Positions 7,212-15,600 of a stretch of DNA of 64,000 bases are shown piece after piece. Both the position numbers and the translations under genes were made by a program. Position 1 is the first letter of the stretch. Every line of letters begins with the position of its first letter. The notes under the pieces are model-generated. The model ran no database searches, was not told the DNA's origin, and worked only from the letters and a program-made list of their open reading frames with translations. This DNA comes from Actinomadura opuntiae (GTDB lineage Bacteria; Actinomycetota; Actinomycetes; Streptosporangiales; Streptosporangiaceae), in the NCBI RefSeq assembly GCF_030283205.1, contig NZ_JASNWF010000017.1, positions 62,001 to 126,000 on the forward strand, given 5' to 3'.

Positions 7212-9395
7212 TCAGGGCGCGGAGACCGGCTCGGCGGTGCGCGGCGGCGGCGCGGCGGCGTCGCTCTCGCGGATCCCGTACCGCCCGTAGAGCCGGGCCA
7301 GCGGGCCGGGCGCCCACCAGTTCGCGCGGCCGAGCAGCCGCATCGTCGCCGGCACCAGCAGCGCCCGGACGACCGTCGCGTCCACCAGGATCGCGACCGC
7401 CATCCCCACGCCGGTCATCTTGATGAACGCGACGCCGGACGTGGCGAACGCGCCGATCACCACGATGAACAGCAGTGCGGCGCTGGTGATGATGGCGCCG
7501 GTGCGCTGCACGCCGGTCGCGACGGCGGTGGTGTTGGAGCCGGTCCGGTCGTACTGCTCGCGGACCCGCGACAGCAGGAACACCTCGTAGTCCATCGAGA
7601 TCCCGAACAGCATCGCCAGCATCAGGATCGGCATCGACGGGGAGATGGCGCCGGTCGCGGTGAAGTCCAGCGGGCCGGACAGGTGGCCGTCCTGGAAGAT
7701 CAGCACCACCACGCCGAACGTCGCCGACAGCGACAGCATGTTCATCACGATCGCCTTCAGCGGCAGCACCACCGAGCCGAACGCCAGGAACAGCAGAACG
7801 AACGTGACGCCGCCGACGAGCAGCGCCAGCCACGGCAGCGTGCCGCCGATGCTGGACAGCTGGTCCACGACGTCGGCCGTGTCGCCGCCGATGTGGGTCC
7901 GGGCACCCGGCGGCGCCGGGACGTCCCGGACCCGGTGCACCAGGTCGCGGGCCGCCGCGGAGTCGGGCTCGGCGGAGTAGGTGAGCGCGATCCGGGTCGT
8001 GTCGCCCTTCGCGCCGGTCACGGTGGCGCCGGTCGCGCCGGGCAGCGCCGCGAGCCAGTCCCCGTAGGCCTGGACCGCGGCCCGGTCGGACGTGCCGGTC
8101 ACCACGGCCTGGATCGCCTCGGTGGGGTTGCTCGGGAACCGGGTCTGAAGCTCCTCGGAGACGACCCGCGCGTCCGCCCCGGACGGCAGCACCTTGGCGT
8201 CCACACCGCCCCAGTTGATGTGGAGGAACGGGCTGCCGAGCGTGACCAGCAGCGCGACGGTCGCGACGGCGTAGATCACCGGGCGGCGCATCACGCTGTG
8301 CGCGAGCCGCCCCCACCAGCCGTCGGCCTCGCCCCGCACCCCGGCGGCGGCCTTGCGGCGGCGCCGGATGGCCAGCGCGTTCACCTTCGGGCCGAGGACG
8401 GCCAGCAGCGCCGGCAGCACGGTCAGCGCGCCGGCCATGCAGACGAAGACGGTGGCGATGCCGCCGTAGCCCATCGAGACGAGGAAGTTCTGGTCGAACA
8501 GCAGCAGCCCGGACAGCGACACCGCGACCGTGACGCCGGAGACCGCGACCGTGCGCCCGGCGGTGGCCATCGTCGCGGCCAGCGCGTCCTCGGTGGTCGC
8601 GCCGTCCCGCCGGATCTCCTCGCGGAACCGGCTGACCATGAACAGGCCGTAGTCGATCGCGAGGCCGAGGCCGAGGAAGGTGGTGATGTTCACCGCGAAG
8701 ATCGACACGTCGGTGACGTAGGTGAGCGCGTGCAGCGCGGTGAAGGAGCCGAGGATGGCCAGGCCGCCGATCAGCAGCGGCAGGCTCGCCGACACCAGCC
8801 CGCCGAAGATCAGCACGAGCAGCACCAGCAGCACCGGCATGGCCATGCCCTCGGCCCGGCCGATGTCGGAGGAGACCCGCTCGTTGATCGCGGTCTGCGT
8901 GCCGAGGCGGCCGCCGACCTTGGCGGTCAGGCCGCCGCCGGCGTCGGTGAGGTCGTCCTTGATCGCGTCGAAGGAGTCCTGCCGCGCGGCCTCGTCCTTG
9001 CCGGTGAGCTGCAGCACTGCATAGGTGGACGTGCGGTCCTTGCTGACGAACTGCGGCGCCTTGGTCGTCCAGTAGGTGGACGTCCGGGCGACCTCGCTCT
9101 TCGGCAGCGCGGCCAGGGCCCTGTCCACCGACGCCCGGTAGGCCGGGTCGTCCACCGTCATGCCGGGGCGTCCCGTGTAGAGGACGACCACGTCGGCCTG
9201 GTCGCGGCCCAGCTCCCGCTCGGCGATCTGCGCCGCCCGCGCGCTCTCGCTGCCCGGCGTGTCGAAGCCGCCGGACGAGGTCAGCGCGCCGAACACGCCC
9301 GTGCCCCAGACGCCGGCGAAGACCAGCGCCGCGCCGGCGACCGCGAGGACCCACCGCCGGCGGCGGTGCACCCAGCGGCCCCATCGCTCGAACAT
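7212..9395 (-). CDS. MMPL family RND-type transporter
   Basis: A 727-residue membrane transporter of the MMPL branch of the RND superfamily. There is one N-terminal membrane helix (about residues 14-33), a large extracytoplasmic loop, then a block of five or six helices (about 165-345). A second loop and a second helix block (about 515-700) follow. The internal repeat typical of the family is clear, as is the conserved GLGLAIDYGLFMVSRFREE segment, mirrored by FGISMDYEVFLLSRVREQY. Family members export lipids or small toxic molecules using the proton gradient. The ATG at 9395 has GGGGGAA upstream. A TetR regulator is divergent, and the intergenic region contains repeats that look like its operator, so this exporter is probably repressed by it. 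Confidence 0.92.
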   Translation of the reverse strand: MFERWGRWVHRRRRWVLAVAGAALVFAGVWGTGVFGALTSSGGFDTPGSESARAAQIAERELGRDQADVVVLYTGRPGMTVDDPAYRASVDRALAALPKSEVARTSTYWTTKAPQFVSKDRTSTYAVLQLTGKDEAARQDSFDAIKDDLTDAGGGLTAKVGGRLGTQTAINERVSSDIGRAEGMAMPVLLVLLVLIFGGLVSASLPLLIGGLAILGSFTALHALTYVTDVSIFAVNITTFLGLGLAIDYGLFMVSRFREEIRRDGATTEDALAATMATAGRTVAVSGVTVAVSLSGLLLFDQNFLVSMGYGGIATVFVCMAGALTVLPALLAVLGPKVNALAIRRRRKAAAGVRGEADGWWGRLAHSVMRRPVIYAVATVALLVTLGSPFLHINWGGVDAKVLPSGADARVVSEELQTRFPSNPTEAIQAVVTGTSDRAAVQAYGDWLAALPGATGATVTGAKGDTTRIALTYSAEPDSAAARDLVHRVRDVPAPPGARTHIGGDTADVVDQLSSIGGTLPWLALLVGGVTFVLLFLAFGSVVLPLKAIVMNMLSLSATFGVVVLIFQDGHLSGPLDFTATGAISPSMPILMLAMLFGISMDYEVFLLSRVREQYDRTGSNTTAVATGVQRTGAIITSAALLFIVVIGAFATSGVAFIKMTGVGMAVAILVDATVVRALLVPATMRLLGRANWWAPGPLARLYGRYGIRESDAAAPPPRTAEPVSAP

Positions 9396-9431
9396 CGTCG
9401 TTCCCCCTGCCTGTTACCTCGCGTCACTCTC

Positions 9432-9481
9432 GTGAACGCCGTAAACTAGCGAACGCTGTAAACTTTGCATATGACGTTCAC
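9432..9481. promoter_or_regulatory. Candidate TetR operator between MMPL and tetR
   Basis: Two direct repeats, GAACGCCGTAAACT (9434-9447) and GAACGCTGTAAACT (9451-9464), are followed by an inverted copy of the outer word (GTGAACG at 9432-9438 and CGTTCAC at 9475-9481). This is the lowest-GC part of the region and lies between the two divergent genes, so it is the likely autoregulatory operator. Confidence 0.55.
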
Positions 9482-9561
9482 TTTCGTCAATGGTGTTTTT
9501 GGGGAATCATGCGGGGGCGGCCGGAGGCGGCCGCACCGGCGGGCAGGAAGTGGGGCGGAGC

Positions 9562-10281
9562 GTGAGCACACGGCGTGACCGGCTGCGCGAGGCGACGGTC
9601 CGGGAGATCTCCGAGACCGCACGGCGGATCCTGGTCGAGCAGGGGGCCGAGGCGGTGACGCTGCGCGCCATCGCCCGCGAGATGGGCATGACGGCGCCCG
9701 CGCTCTACCGCTACTACGACAGCCACTCCGAGCTGCTCCGCCACGTCGTCGGCGACATCTACACCGAGCTGACCGCCGAGCTGCAGTCGGCCATCGCGGC
9801 GGTGCCGCACGACGACATGAGCGGCAAGTTCCTCTCGGTGGCCCGGCAGTTCCGGCGCTGGTCGCTCGGGCACCCGCGCGAGTACGCGCTGCTGTTCGGC
9901 GCGCCGATCCGCGGCCTCGACCCCGACGAGCAGACCGACTTCGCCGAGGAGTGCGCCCGCCAGTTCGGCTGGACGTTCATGTCACTGTTCCTGGAGCTGT
10001 GGCAGAAGAAGCCGTTCCCCGTCCCGCCCGACGAGGAGATCGCCCCCGACCTGCTGCCCCAGCTGCGCCGCTACCGCGAGGAGCGCCTCGGCGTGGCGCT
10101 CCCGCTCGGGGTGATCCAGCAGTTCCTCAAGTGCTGGGTGCGGCTGCAGGGCAGCGTCAGCCTGGAGGCGTTCGGCCATCTCGGCTTCGCCCTGGACGAC
10201 GCCGCCCCCATGTTCGAGCTCATGCTCCAGGAGGTCGCCCCGCCACTGGGCCTCACCTACACCCCGCCCGCCGGGGACTAG
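9562..10281 (+). CDS. TetR family regulator (WHG-type C-terminal domain)
   Basis: A 239-residue TetR-type repressor. The helix-turn-helix spans about residues 10-60 (ISETARRILVEQGAEAVTLR, then GMTAPALYRYYDSHSELL). The C-terminal part (WSLGHPREYALLFGAPI, then a FEL helix) resembles the WHG/TetR_C_13 class. The GTG at 9562 is chosen because GGGGCGGAG precedes it; an upstream ATG at 9490 would add a glycine-rich segment unlike the family. It is divergent from the MMPL exporter and very likely controls it. Confidence 0.88.
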   Translation: MSTRRDRLREATVREISETARRILVEQGAEAVTLRAIAREMGMTAPALYRYYDSHSELLRHVVGDIYTELTAELQSAIAAVPHDDMSGKFLSVARQFRRWSLGHPREYALLFGAPIRGLDPDEQTDFAEECARQFGWTFMSLFLELWQKKPFPVPPDEEIAPDLLPQLRRYREERLGVALPLGVIQQFLKCWVRLQGSVSLEAFGHLGFALDDAAPMFELMLQEVAPPLGLTYTPPAGD

Positions 10282-10292
10282 CCCCGGACGGC

Positions 10293-10331
10293 ACGAGGCC
10301 CCCGGATCCGCGAGGGATCCGGGGGCCTCGT
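10293..10331. terminator. Bidirectional terminator between tetR and moeZ
   Basis: A 17-base-pair perfect inverted repeat (10293-10309 and 10315-10331, ACGAGGCCCCCGGATCC and its complement) encloses a five-base loop. It lies in the 70 bases between the convergent ends of tetR and moeZ, so it should stop transcription from both sides. Confidence 0.85.
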
Positions 10332-10351
10332 CCAGCCGGCGGAGCGGGGCG

Positions 10352-11533
10352 TCAGTAGGAGGGCTGGCTCGGGTCGATCTGGTTCACCCAGGCCAGGATG
10401 CCGCCGCCGACGTGCACGGCGTCACCGAAGCCGGCGTTCTTCACCACGGCCAGGGCCTCGGCGGAGCGGACGCCCGACTTGCAGTGCAGGACGATCTTCT
10501 TGTCCTGCGGGAGGCGCTCCAGCGCCGAGCCGTTCAGGAACTCGCCCTTGGGGATCAGCGTCGCGCCCGGGATCGAGACGATCTCGTACTCGTTGGGCTC
10601 GCGGACGTCCACCAGGAAGATGTCCTCCCCGCGGTCCTGCATGCCCTTGAGGTCCTGGACGGTGATGGTGGAGTCCTTGGCGGCCTCGCTGGCCTCCTCG
10701 GAGACCGCGCCGCAGAAGGCCTCGTAGTCCTCCAGCAGCTCGGTCTGCGTCGGGTTCTTGCCGCACAGCGGGCACTCGGGGTCCTTGCGGACCTTGACCG
10801 AGCGGTAGGTCATCTCCAGCGCGTCGTAGATCATCAGCCGGCCGACCAGCGGCTCGCCGATCCCCGTCAGCAGCTTGATGGCCTCGTTCACCTGGATGGA
10901 CCCGATCGACGCGCACAGCACGCCGAGGACGCCGCCCTCGGCGCACGACGGCACCATGCCGGGCGGCGGCGGCTCGGGGTAGAGGCAGCGGTAGCAGGGG
11001 CCGCGCTCGGCCCAGAACACCGACGCCTGTCCGTCGAACCGGTAGATGGAGCCCCACACGTACGGCTTGCCGAGCAGCACCGCAGCGTCGTTGACCATGT
11101 ACCGGGTCGCGAAGTTGTCGGTCCCGTCGACGATGAGGTCGTACTGGCCGAAGATGTCCATGATGTTGTCGCGGTCGAGCGCGGTGTCGTGCACCACCAC
11201 GTCGATCAGCGGGTTGATCTCGCGGACCGTCTCGGCGGCCGACTCGACCTTCGGCTTGCCGAGCGACGACTGCCGGTGGATGATCTGGCGCTGCAGGTTC
11301 GACTCGTCCACGACGTCGAAGTCGATGACGCCGAGGGTGCCGACGCCGGCGGCGGCCAGGTAGAGCAGCGCGGGGGAGCCGAGACCGCCCGCGCCGACGA
11401 CCAGGACCTTGGCGTTCTTGAGGCGCTTCTGCCCGGACATCCCCACGTCGGGGATGATGAGGTGCCGCGAGTAGCGGTTGACCTCGTCGCGGGTGAGCTC
11501 CGCTGCGGGCTCGACCAGAGGTGGCAACGACAC
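10352..11533 (-). CDS. moeZ: Adenylyltransferase/sulfurtransferase MoeZ
   Basis: A 393-residue fusion of an E1-like ThiF/MoeB domain and a C-terminal rhodanese domain. The first half has the nucleotide-binding VLVVGAGGLGSPALLYLAAA near residue 44, the catalytic-region DGTDNFATRYMVND, and zinc ligands in CYRCLYPEP and CPLCG. The rhodanese domain (about residue 290 onward) has LVDVREPNEYE and the active-site loop HCKSGVRSAE, whose Cys carries the persulfide. The enzyme adenylates and sulfurates the C-terminal glycine of small sulfur carriers (MoaD, CysO or thiamine carriers). A moaE gene lies elsewhere in the window at 53865. It is monocistronic, bounded by a strong terminator. Confidence 0.93.
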   Translation of the reverse strand: MSLPPLVEPAAELTRDEVNRYSRHLIIPDVGMSGQKRLKNAKVLVVGAGGLGSPALLYLAAAGVGTLGVIDFDVVDESNLQRQIIHRQSSLGKPKVESAAETVREINPLIDVVVHDTALDRDNIMDIFGQYDLIVDGTDNFATRYMVNDAAVLLGKPYVWGSIYRFDGQASVFWAERGPCYRCLYPEPPPPGMVPSCAEGGVLGVLCASIGSIQVNEAIKLLTGIGEPLVGRLMIYDALEMTYRSVKVRKDPECPLCGKNPTQTELLEDYEAFCGAVSEEASEAAKDSTITVQDLKGMQDRGEDIFLVDVREPNEYEIVSIPGATLIPKGEFLNGSALERLPQDKKIVLHCKSGVRSAEALAVVKNAGFGDAVHVGGGILAWVNQIDPSQPSY

Positions 11534-11709
11534 GGTGGGTGCTCCTGTGCTGACGCTCGGCTGTTACGGGGGCGGGACGTCGTCGTCCCCTCACCGCACA
11601 ACCTTGCCATGTCCGCCGTCATTCCCCGAAGGGCGGTGGCCCGAGGCATGGATCGGAACATAGCGGGCAAGGGCCCCTTCAGTACGGACCTCGTACGGAA
11701 GAAGGAGCC

Positions 11710-11904
11710 ATGGGCATCCTCGACAAGCTCAAGAACAAGACCCAGAAGGCCAAGGGCCGGGGCAAGGAGGAGGCCGGATACCGTTCCGGCGACCCCTACC
11801 TGGAGGCCGAAGGCCGCAAGGACCAGGCCGCCGGCGGCGCCAAGCAGGTCGGCGAGCAGGTCAAGGACGCGGCGAAGGAGGCCCGCCGGACCATGGAGCG
11901 GTAG
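11710..11904 (+). CDS. CsbD-like small stress protein
   Basis: A 64-residue hydrophilic protein, nearly half Lys, Glu, Gln and Ala. It has the layout of CsbD family proteins: MGILDKLKNKTQKAKG, then LEAEGRKDQAAGGAKQVGEQ and a charged C-terminus. CsbD proteins are general-stress products of unknown biochemical role. GAAGGAG lies upstream of the ATG. The gene is divergent from moeZ and stands alone, with an imperfect hairpin downstream. Confidence 0.75.
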   Translation: MGILDKLKNKTQKAKGRGKEEAGYRSGDPYLEAEGRKDQAAGGAKQVGEQVKDAAKEARRTMER

Positions 11905-11956
11905 CCGCACGGCGCGCCGCGACGGAGCGGCGACCGGCCGCACGGCGCGCCGCGAC
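11904..11956. repeat. 20-bp direct repeat after csbD-like gene
   Basis: Two identical copies of GCCGCACGGCGCGCCGCGAC lie at 11904-11923 and 11937-11956, separated by 13 bases, starting at the stop codon. This is probably a small local duplication. I see no coding or terminator role. Confidence 0.5.
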
Positions 11957-11991
11957 CCCTCACGTCGCGGCGCGGCGGCGCCTGCATGACC

Positions 11992-12023
11992 GGAAGGGGC
12001 TCCTCCTCGGAGGGGCCCCTTTC
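11992..12023 (+). terminator. Likely terminator of csbD-like gene
   Basis: Imperfect hairpin: GGAAGGGGC pairs with GCCCCTTTCC (one bulge), with an inner CCTC/GGAG extension. It is 88 bases downstream of the csbD-like stop. Confidence 0.5.
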
Positions 12024-12099
12024 CGCGTCGGGGAGCGGGGACGTCCGGGTTAGGACGGCCCCCTCACCCCGATGTAAGGGCGGAATGTCATGAACCAGA

Positions 12100-12105
12100 G
12101 ATAAT
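12100..12105 (+). promoter_or_regulatory. Candidate -10 of a leaderless promoter
   Basis: GATAAT lies 11 bases before the GTG at 12116, in one of the few A/T-rich spots nearby, and there is no Shine-Dalgarno between it and the GTG. The expected transcription start falls close to the GTG, suggesting a leaderless message for the first protease-module gene. Confidence 0.45.
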
Positions 12106-12115
12106 CTTGGCTGTT

Positions 12116-13078
12116 GTGGCATTCCTGCCCCCCTCCCAGCAGCCGCCCCCGCCGGGCCCGCGCTTCCAGCCCGGCACCCCGGCCCCCTCCGGCCCCCGGC
12201 CGGGCGCGCCCCCCGGCCGCCCGCCCGGACCGGTCCCCGGCATGCCCGCCGGACCGTCCGGCCCCCTGGCGCCGCCGGGCGGCCCGATGCCCGGTGTTCC
12301 CGGTGCTCCTGGGGTTCCCGGTGCGCCCTCGGTCACCGTGCTCGGGCTGCGCGCCCGGCAGTGGCTCGTCGTCGCCATCGTCCTCGGCTGCGTCTACCTG
12401 GCCACCGGCACGATCGCGATCGGCGGGGCCTGGGCCGAACTGCATCGCGACCCCACCAACGCCGAGGTGGAGCGGGCCGCCAACACGGAGGTCGCCCGGC
12501 GCTGGCAGGCCTGGCCCGCCGAGCGGATCTTCCCCACCAAGATCAGCTACAGCCCGCGGGACGGGCGCGGCGAGTACGCCACCCGCACCGGCATCGTCCC
12601 CGACACCGGCTGCGCGACCGGCGTCGACCGGGAGATCGCGGCGACGCTGGCCAAGCACGGCTGCAAGGCCGTCCTGCGCGCCACCTACACCGACCAGCTC
12701 CAGGGCATCGTCGTCACCGTCGGCGTCGTCGCGTTCGCCGACCCCTGGGCCGCCGACCGCGCCTTCCGGGAGCTGCCCGGCTCCCAGGGCCCGGACGGCA
12801 GCGGCTCGGTGCGCCCCGCGCTGCGCGCCGCCCCGTTCCCCGGCACCGCGTCCGCCCGGTTCACCGACGCCGCCCGGCAGGACCGCACGTCCGACCGCGG
12901 CGGCCCGTACGTGGTGCTGACCACCTCCGGCGAGGCCGACGGCCGCCCGGCCGCCGCCGTCAGGAAGGAGCGGCCCGGCAAGCCGTTCTCGATCGCGGCG
13001 CAGCTCGGGCACACCGTCGCCCGGACCCTCGCCGCCAAGGCCCTGCCGGACTGCCACGAGCGCGGGTGGAAATGCTGA
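12116..13078 (+). CDS. Membrane-anchored partner of mycosin-like protease, copy 1
   Basis: About 320 residues. The first 70 residues are a cytoplasmic Pro/Gly-rich repeat region. One membrane helix follows (QWLVVAIVLGCVYLATGTIA, about residues 83-105), then an exported domain of about 200 residues. Four cysteines in the exported part (DTGC, KHGCKAV and the terminal CHERGWKC) are conserved in the second copy at 14797, so disulfides are likely. I know no named family. The stop codon overlaps the start of the protease gene by seven bases, showing translational coupling, and the pair is duplicated in tandem. Probable role: scaffold, inhibitor or substrate-docking partner of the protease (inference only). 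Confidence 0.72.
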   Translation: MAFLPPSQQPPPPGPRFQPGTPAPSGPRPGAPPGRPPGPVPGMPAGPSGPLAPPGGPMPGVPGAPGVPGAPSVTVLGLRARQWLVVAIVLGCVYLATGTIAIGGAWAELHRDPTNAEVERAANTEVARRWQAWPAERIFPTKISYSPRDGRGEYATRTGIVPDTGCATGVDREIAATLAKHGCKAVLRATYTDQLQGIVVTVGVVAFADPWAADRAFRELPGSQGPDGSGSVRPALRAAPFPGTASARFTDAARQDRTSDRGGPYVVLTTSGEADGRPAAAVRKERPGKPFSIAAQLGHTVARTLAAKALPDCHERGWKC

Positions 13079-14742
13079 CCGGCACACGGGCCCGGTCCGC
13101 CGTCCGGGGGCGGCGCGCCGCCGCGTCCGCGCTGCTCGCCGCGGCGCTCACCGGCGCGTGGCTCCCGCTGCTCCCCTCGCCCGCGCGCGCCGACGACGTC
13201 CGGTCCCGGCAGCGGGGCGTGCTGAACGAGCTGGGCATGGACGCCGCCTGGAAGATCACCAAGGGGCGGAACGTCACCGTCGCCGTGGTCGACTCCGGCG
13301 TCGACCCGCAGCAGAAGGACATCGCCGGATCGGTCACCGTCGGCCCCAACATGCTCGCCGCCGTCGACGGCGGCAGCAGGCCCGCCCACCTGCACGGCAC
13401 CGGGATGGCGTCGCTCATCGCCGGGCACGGCCACGGGCCGGGCGGCGGCGACGGGGTCATCGGCCTCGCGCCGGAGGCGCGCATCCTCGCGATCCGCGTC
13501 ATCGGCGAGAAGGAGGACCCGAGCTTCGCCCGCTACCGCGGGTCGCGGGAGGCCGAGGACGCCGTCGCGAAGGGCATCCGGTACGCCGCCGACCACGGCG
13601 CCGACGTCATCAACCTCTCCCTCGGCAAGGACGACGAGATCCCGGCCGAGCGCGACGCCATCGGCTACGCCATCGGCAAGGGCGTCGTCGTGGTGTCCGC
13701 GGTCGGCAACGACGGCGACGACCAGCGGCTCATCGACGGCAACGGGTTCGCGCCCTACTCCTACCCGGCGTCCTACCCGGGCGTCATCGCCGTCGCCGCG
13801 ACGCAGCCGTCGCACGCCCGCGCGCCCTTCTCCAACCGCAACCTGTCGGTGGTGGTGTCCGCGCCCGGCGCCGGCCTGCCCGTCGCGGGCCCCGGCGGCG
13901 AGTACTTCCTGTCCGACGGCACCAGCGACGCCAGCGCCCTGGTCTCCGGCGTCGCCGCGCTGATCCGCGCCAAGCACCCGAAGATGGCGCCCGCGCTGGT
14001 CTCCCAGGCCCTCGTCGAGGGCGCCCGCTTCGGCCCGCAGTCCGGCTACGACCCCGACGTCGGGTTCGGCGAGGTGAACGCGCCGCGCGCGCTCACCGCC
14101 GCCGACTCGCTCGCCCGGGGCCGTCCCGCCTCGGCGGCCGGCAAGCCCGGCGCCAAGCGGTTCGGCGACGACGACCCCGGCCCGGTCACGATCATCGACC
14201 GCCCGGCCTGGGTCACCCCCACGGTCGCCGGGATCATCCTGATCGGCGTCGCCGGCGTCGTCGGCTCGATCGTCGTCGCCGTCGCGTTCCACCGCCGCCA
14301 CCCCCGGTTCCTGCCGGCCGGTTCCGTCCCTGCTCCCGCGGGCCCGCCCGGCGGCTTCATGCCTCGGAACGGGCCGCCGTACGCCCAGGCGCCGTACGGC
14401 GGCGTCCCCGCCGGCGCGCCCAACCGTCCGGTGTACGGGTCGCCCGCCCCGCAGATGCCCGGCCGTCCCGGGGCCGGGCCGCCCGGGGCCGGACCGCCCG
14501 CGGCTGCGGGCACCGCCGCCGACACGCCCCGGCAGCCGAGCCAGGGGGCCCCGGCCTTCGCTCCGCCGGACCAGCCGGGCCAGGGCACCCATGCGTTCGC
14601 GCCACCGGATCGGCCCGGCGGCGGCCGGCCGTCGTTCGCGCCGCCGGACGGGCCCGCGCCGGGCGCGGCCGGGCACGCGCCGCCCGACCCGGCGGCGCGG
14701 CCCTCGTTCGGCGCGCCGGAGGAACCGTCCGGCCAATCCTGA
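13072..14742 (+). CDS. Mycosin-like S8 subtilisin protease, copy 1
   Basis: A 556-residue secreted, membrane-tethered subtilase. A signal peptide (residues 1-41, ending SPARA) is followed by the catalytic domain with Asp in VAVVDSGVD, His in HLHGTGMASLIAGHG, Asn in SAVGNDG and Ser in DGTSDASALVSG. A membrane helix lies near residues 383-405 (VAGIILIGVAGVVGSIVVAV). A cytoplasmic tail of about 145 residues rich in Pro, Gly and Ala follows, containing repeated APPDxPG-like units. This topology matches mycosins (MycP) of type VII secretion systems, but no Ecc or WXG100 genes are in the window. The ATG overlaps the upstream gene by seven bases. Its paralogue is at 15594. Confidence 0.88.
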   Translation: MLTGTRARSAVRGRRAAASALLAAALTGAWLPLLPSPARADDVRSRQRGVLNELGMDAAWKITKGRNVTVAVVDSGVDPQQKDIAGSVTVGPNMLAAVDGGSRPAHLHGTGMASLIAGHGHGPGGGDGVIGLAPEARILAIRVIGEKEDPSFARYRGSREAEDAVAKGIRYAADHGADVINLSLGKDDEIPAERDAIGYAIGKGVVVVSAVGNDGDDQRLIDGNGFAPYSYPASYPGVIAVAATQPSHARAPFSNRNLSVVVSAPGAGLPVAGPGGEYFLSDGTSDASALVSGVAALIRAKHPKMAPALVSQALVEGARFGPQSGYDPDVGFGEVNAPRALTAADSLARGRPASAAGKPGAKRFGDDDPGPVTIIDRPAWVTPTVAGIILIGVAGVVGSIVVAVAFHRRHPRFLPAGSVPAPAGPPGGFMPRNGPPYAQAPYGGVPAGAPNRPVYGSPAPQMPGRPGAGPPGAGPPAAAGTAADTPRQPSQGAPAFAPPDQPGQGTHAFAPPDRPGGGRPSFAPPDGPAPGAAGHAPPDPAARPSFGAPEEPSGQS

Positions 14743-14796
14743 TCTGACCGGCCGGTCATCGGGCGCCGCCGACGGCCCGTCCGTTACGCTCCGCTC

Positions 14797-15600
14797 GTGG
14801 CGCGCGCGGAGATCCCTGGCCCGGACACCGAACCGGACGAGGTCCCCGACGCTGCTCCCGGCACGGCCCCGGACGCGCCGTCCCGCCACCGGCACCGGCC
14901 GCCCGGCGCGGCGGCGGCGCCGCTACTGATCGCGGCCGCGTGCGCGACGGTGCTCGTCGTCGCGGGCGTCCGGCTGGCCGGGGAGCTGACGCGCGCACCG
15001 ACCCCCGCCGAGCGCTCCGCGGCCGTCGCCACCGAGATCGGCCGCCGCTACCGGGCCTGGCCCGCCGGAAGGATCTTCCCCGCCGCGCTCCGCTACACCC
15101 TCGACGAGGGGTCCGCCGAGACGGCCCGGAGGATCGGCATCGGCACCGACACCCGCTGCGACACCGCCGTCGACCCGCAGCTGTCGGCGTCGCTGACCGC
15201 GCGCGGCTGCCAGGCGGTCCTGCGCGCCACCTACCTCGACCAGGCGCAGGGCCTCGCCGTCACGGTCGGGGTCGCGGCGTTCCCCGACACCGCGTCCGCC
15301 CACGGCGCGGTCGCGTGGTTCCCGCCGCGCGCGCCGACACCGGGCCTGCGGGCACTGCCGTTCGCAGGGACGGTCACGGCGCAGTTCGGCGACGCGGCCC
15401 GGCAGGCGGCCGCCGCCGCGCAGCGCGGCCCCTACGTCGTCGCCGCCACCGCCGGGTACGCCGACGGCCGGCCCACGCTGCGCGGCGCGCGGCGGCTCCC
15501 CGAACTCGCCGAACTGGCGCCGCAACTCGCCGACGCCGTGCTGCGCCCCCTCACCGCGCCCGCCGAGATCCGCTGCGGCACCCGGGAGTGGTCGTGCTGA
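14797..15600 (+). CDS. Membrane-anchored partner of mycosin-like protease, copy 2
   Basis: A 267-residue paralogue of the gene at 12116. It has the same order (short hydrophilic N-terminus, one membrane helix near residues 37-60, exported domain) but lacks the long Pro/Gly-rich head. The exported domains align closely: RYRAWPAGRIFPAALRYTLD matches RWQAWPAERIFPTKISYSPR, and ATYLDQAQGLAVTVGVAAFP matches ATYTDQLQGIVVTVGVVAFA. The Cys pairs at DTRC, ARGC and the terminal CGTREWSC are kept. The GTG start is 54 bases after the first protease gene. The stop overlaps the second protease start by seven bases, exactly as in copy 1. Confidence 0.75.
   Translation: MARAEIPGPDTEPDEVPDAAPGTAPDAPSRHRHRPPGAAAAPLLIAAACATVLVVAGVRLAGELTRAPTPAERSAAVATEIGRRYRAWPAGRIFPAALRYTLDEGSAETARRIGIGTDTRCDTAVDPQLSASLTARGCQAVLRATYLDQAQGLAVTVGVAAFPDTASAHGAVAWFPPRAPTPGLRALPFAGTVTAQFGDAARQAAAAAQRGPYVVAATAGYADGRPTLRGARRLPELAELAPQLADAVLRPLTAPAEIRCGTREWSC

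Noticed and set aside
7096..9384. A 762-codon alternative frame on the same strand as the MMPL transporter
   Set aside because: Its translation is Arg/Gly/Ala-rich without membrane segments; the overlapping frame has clear MMPL topology and motifs.
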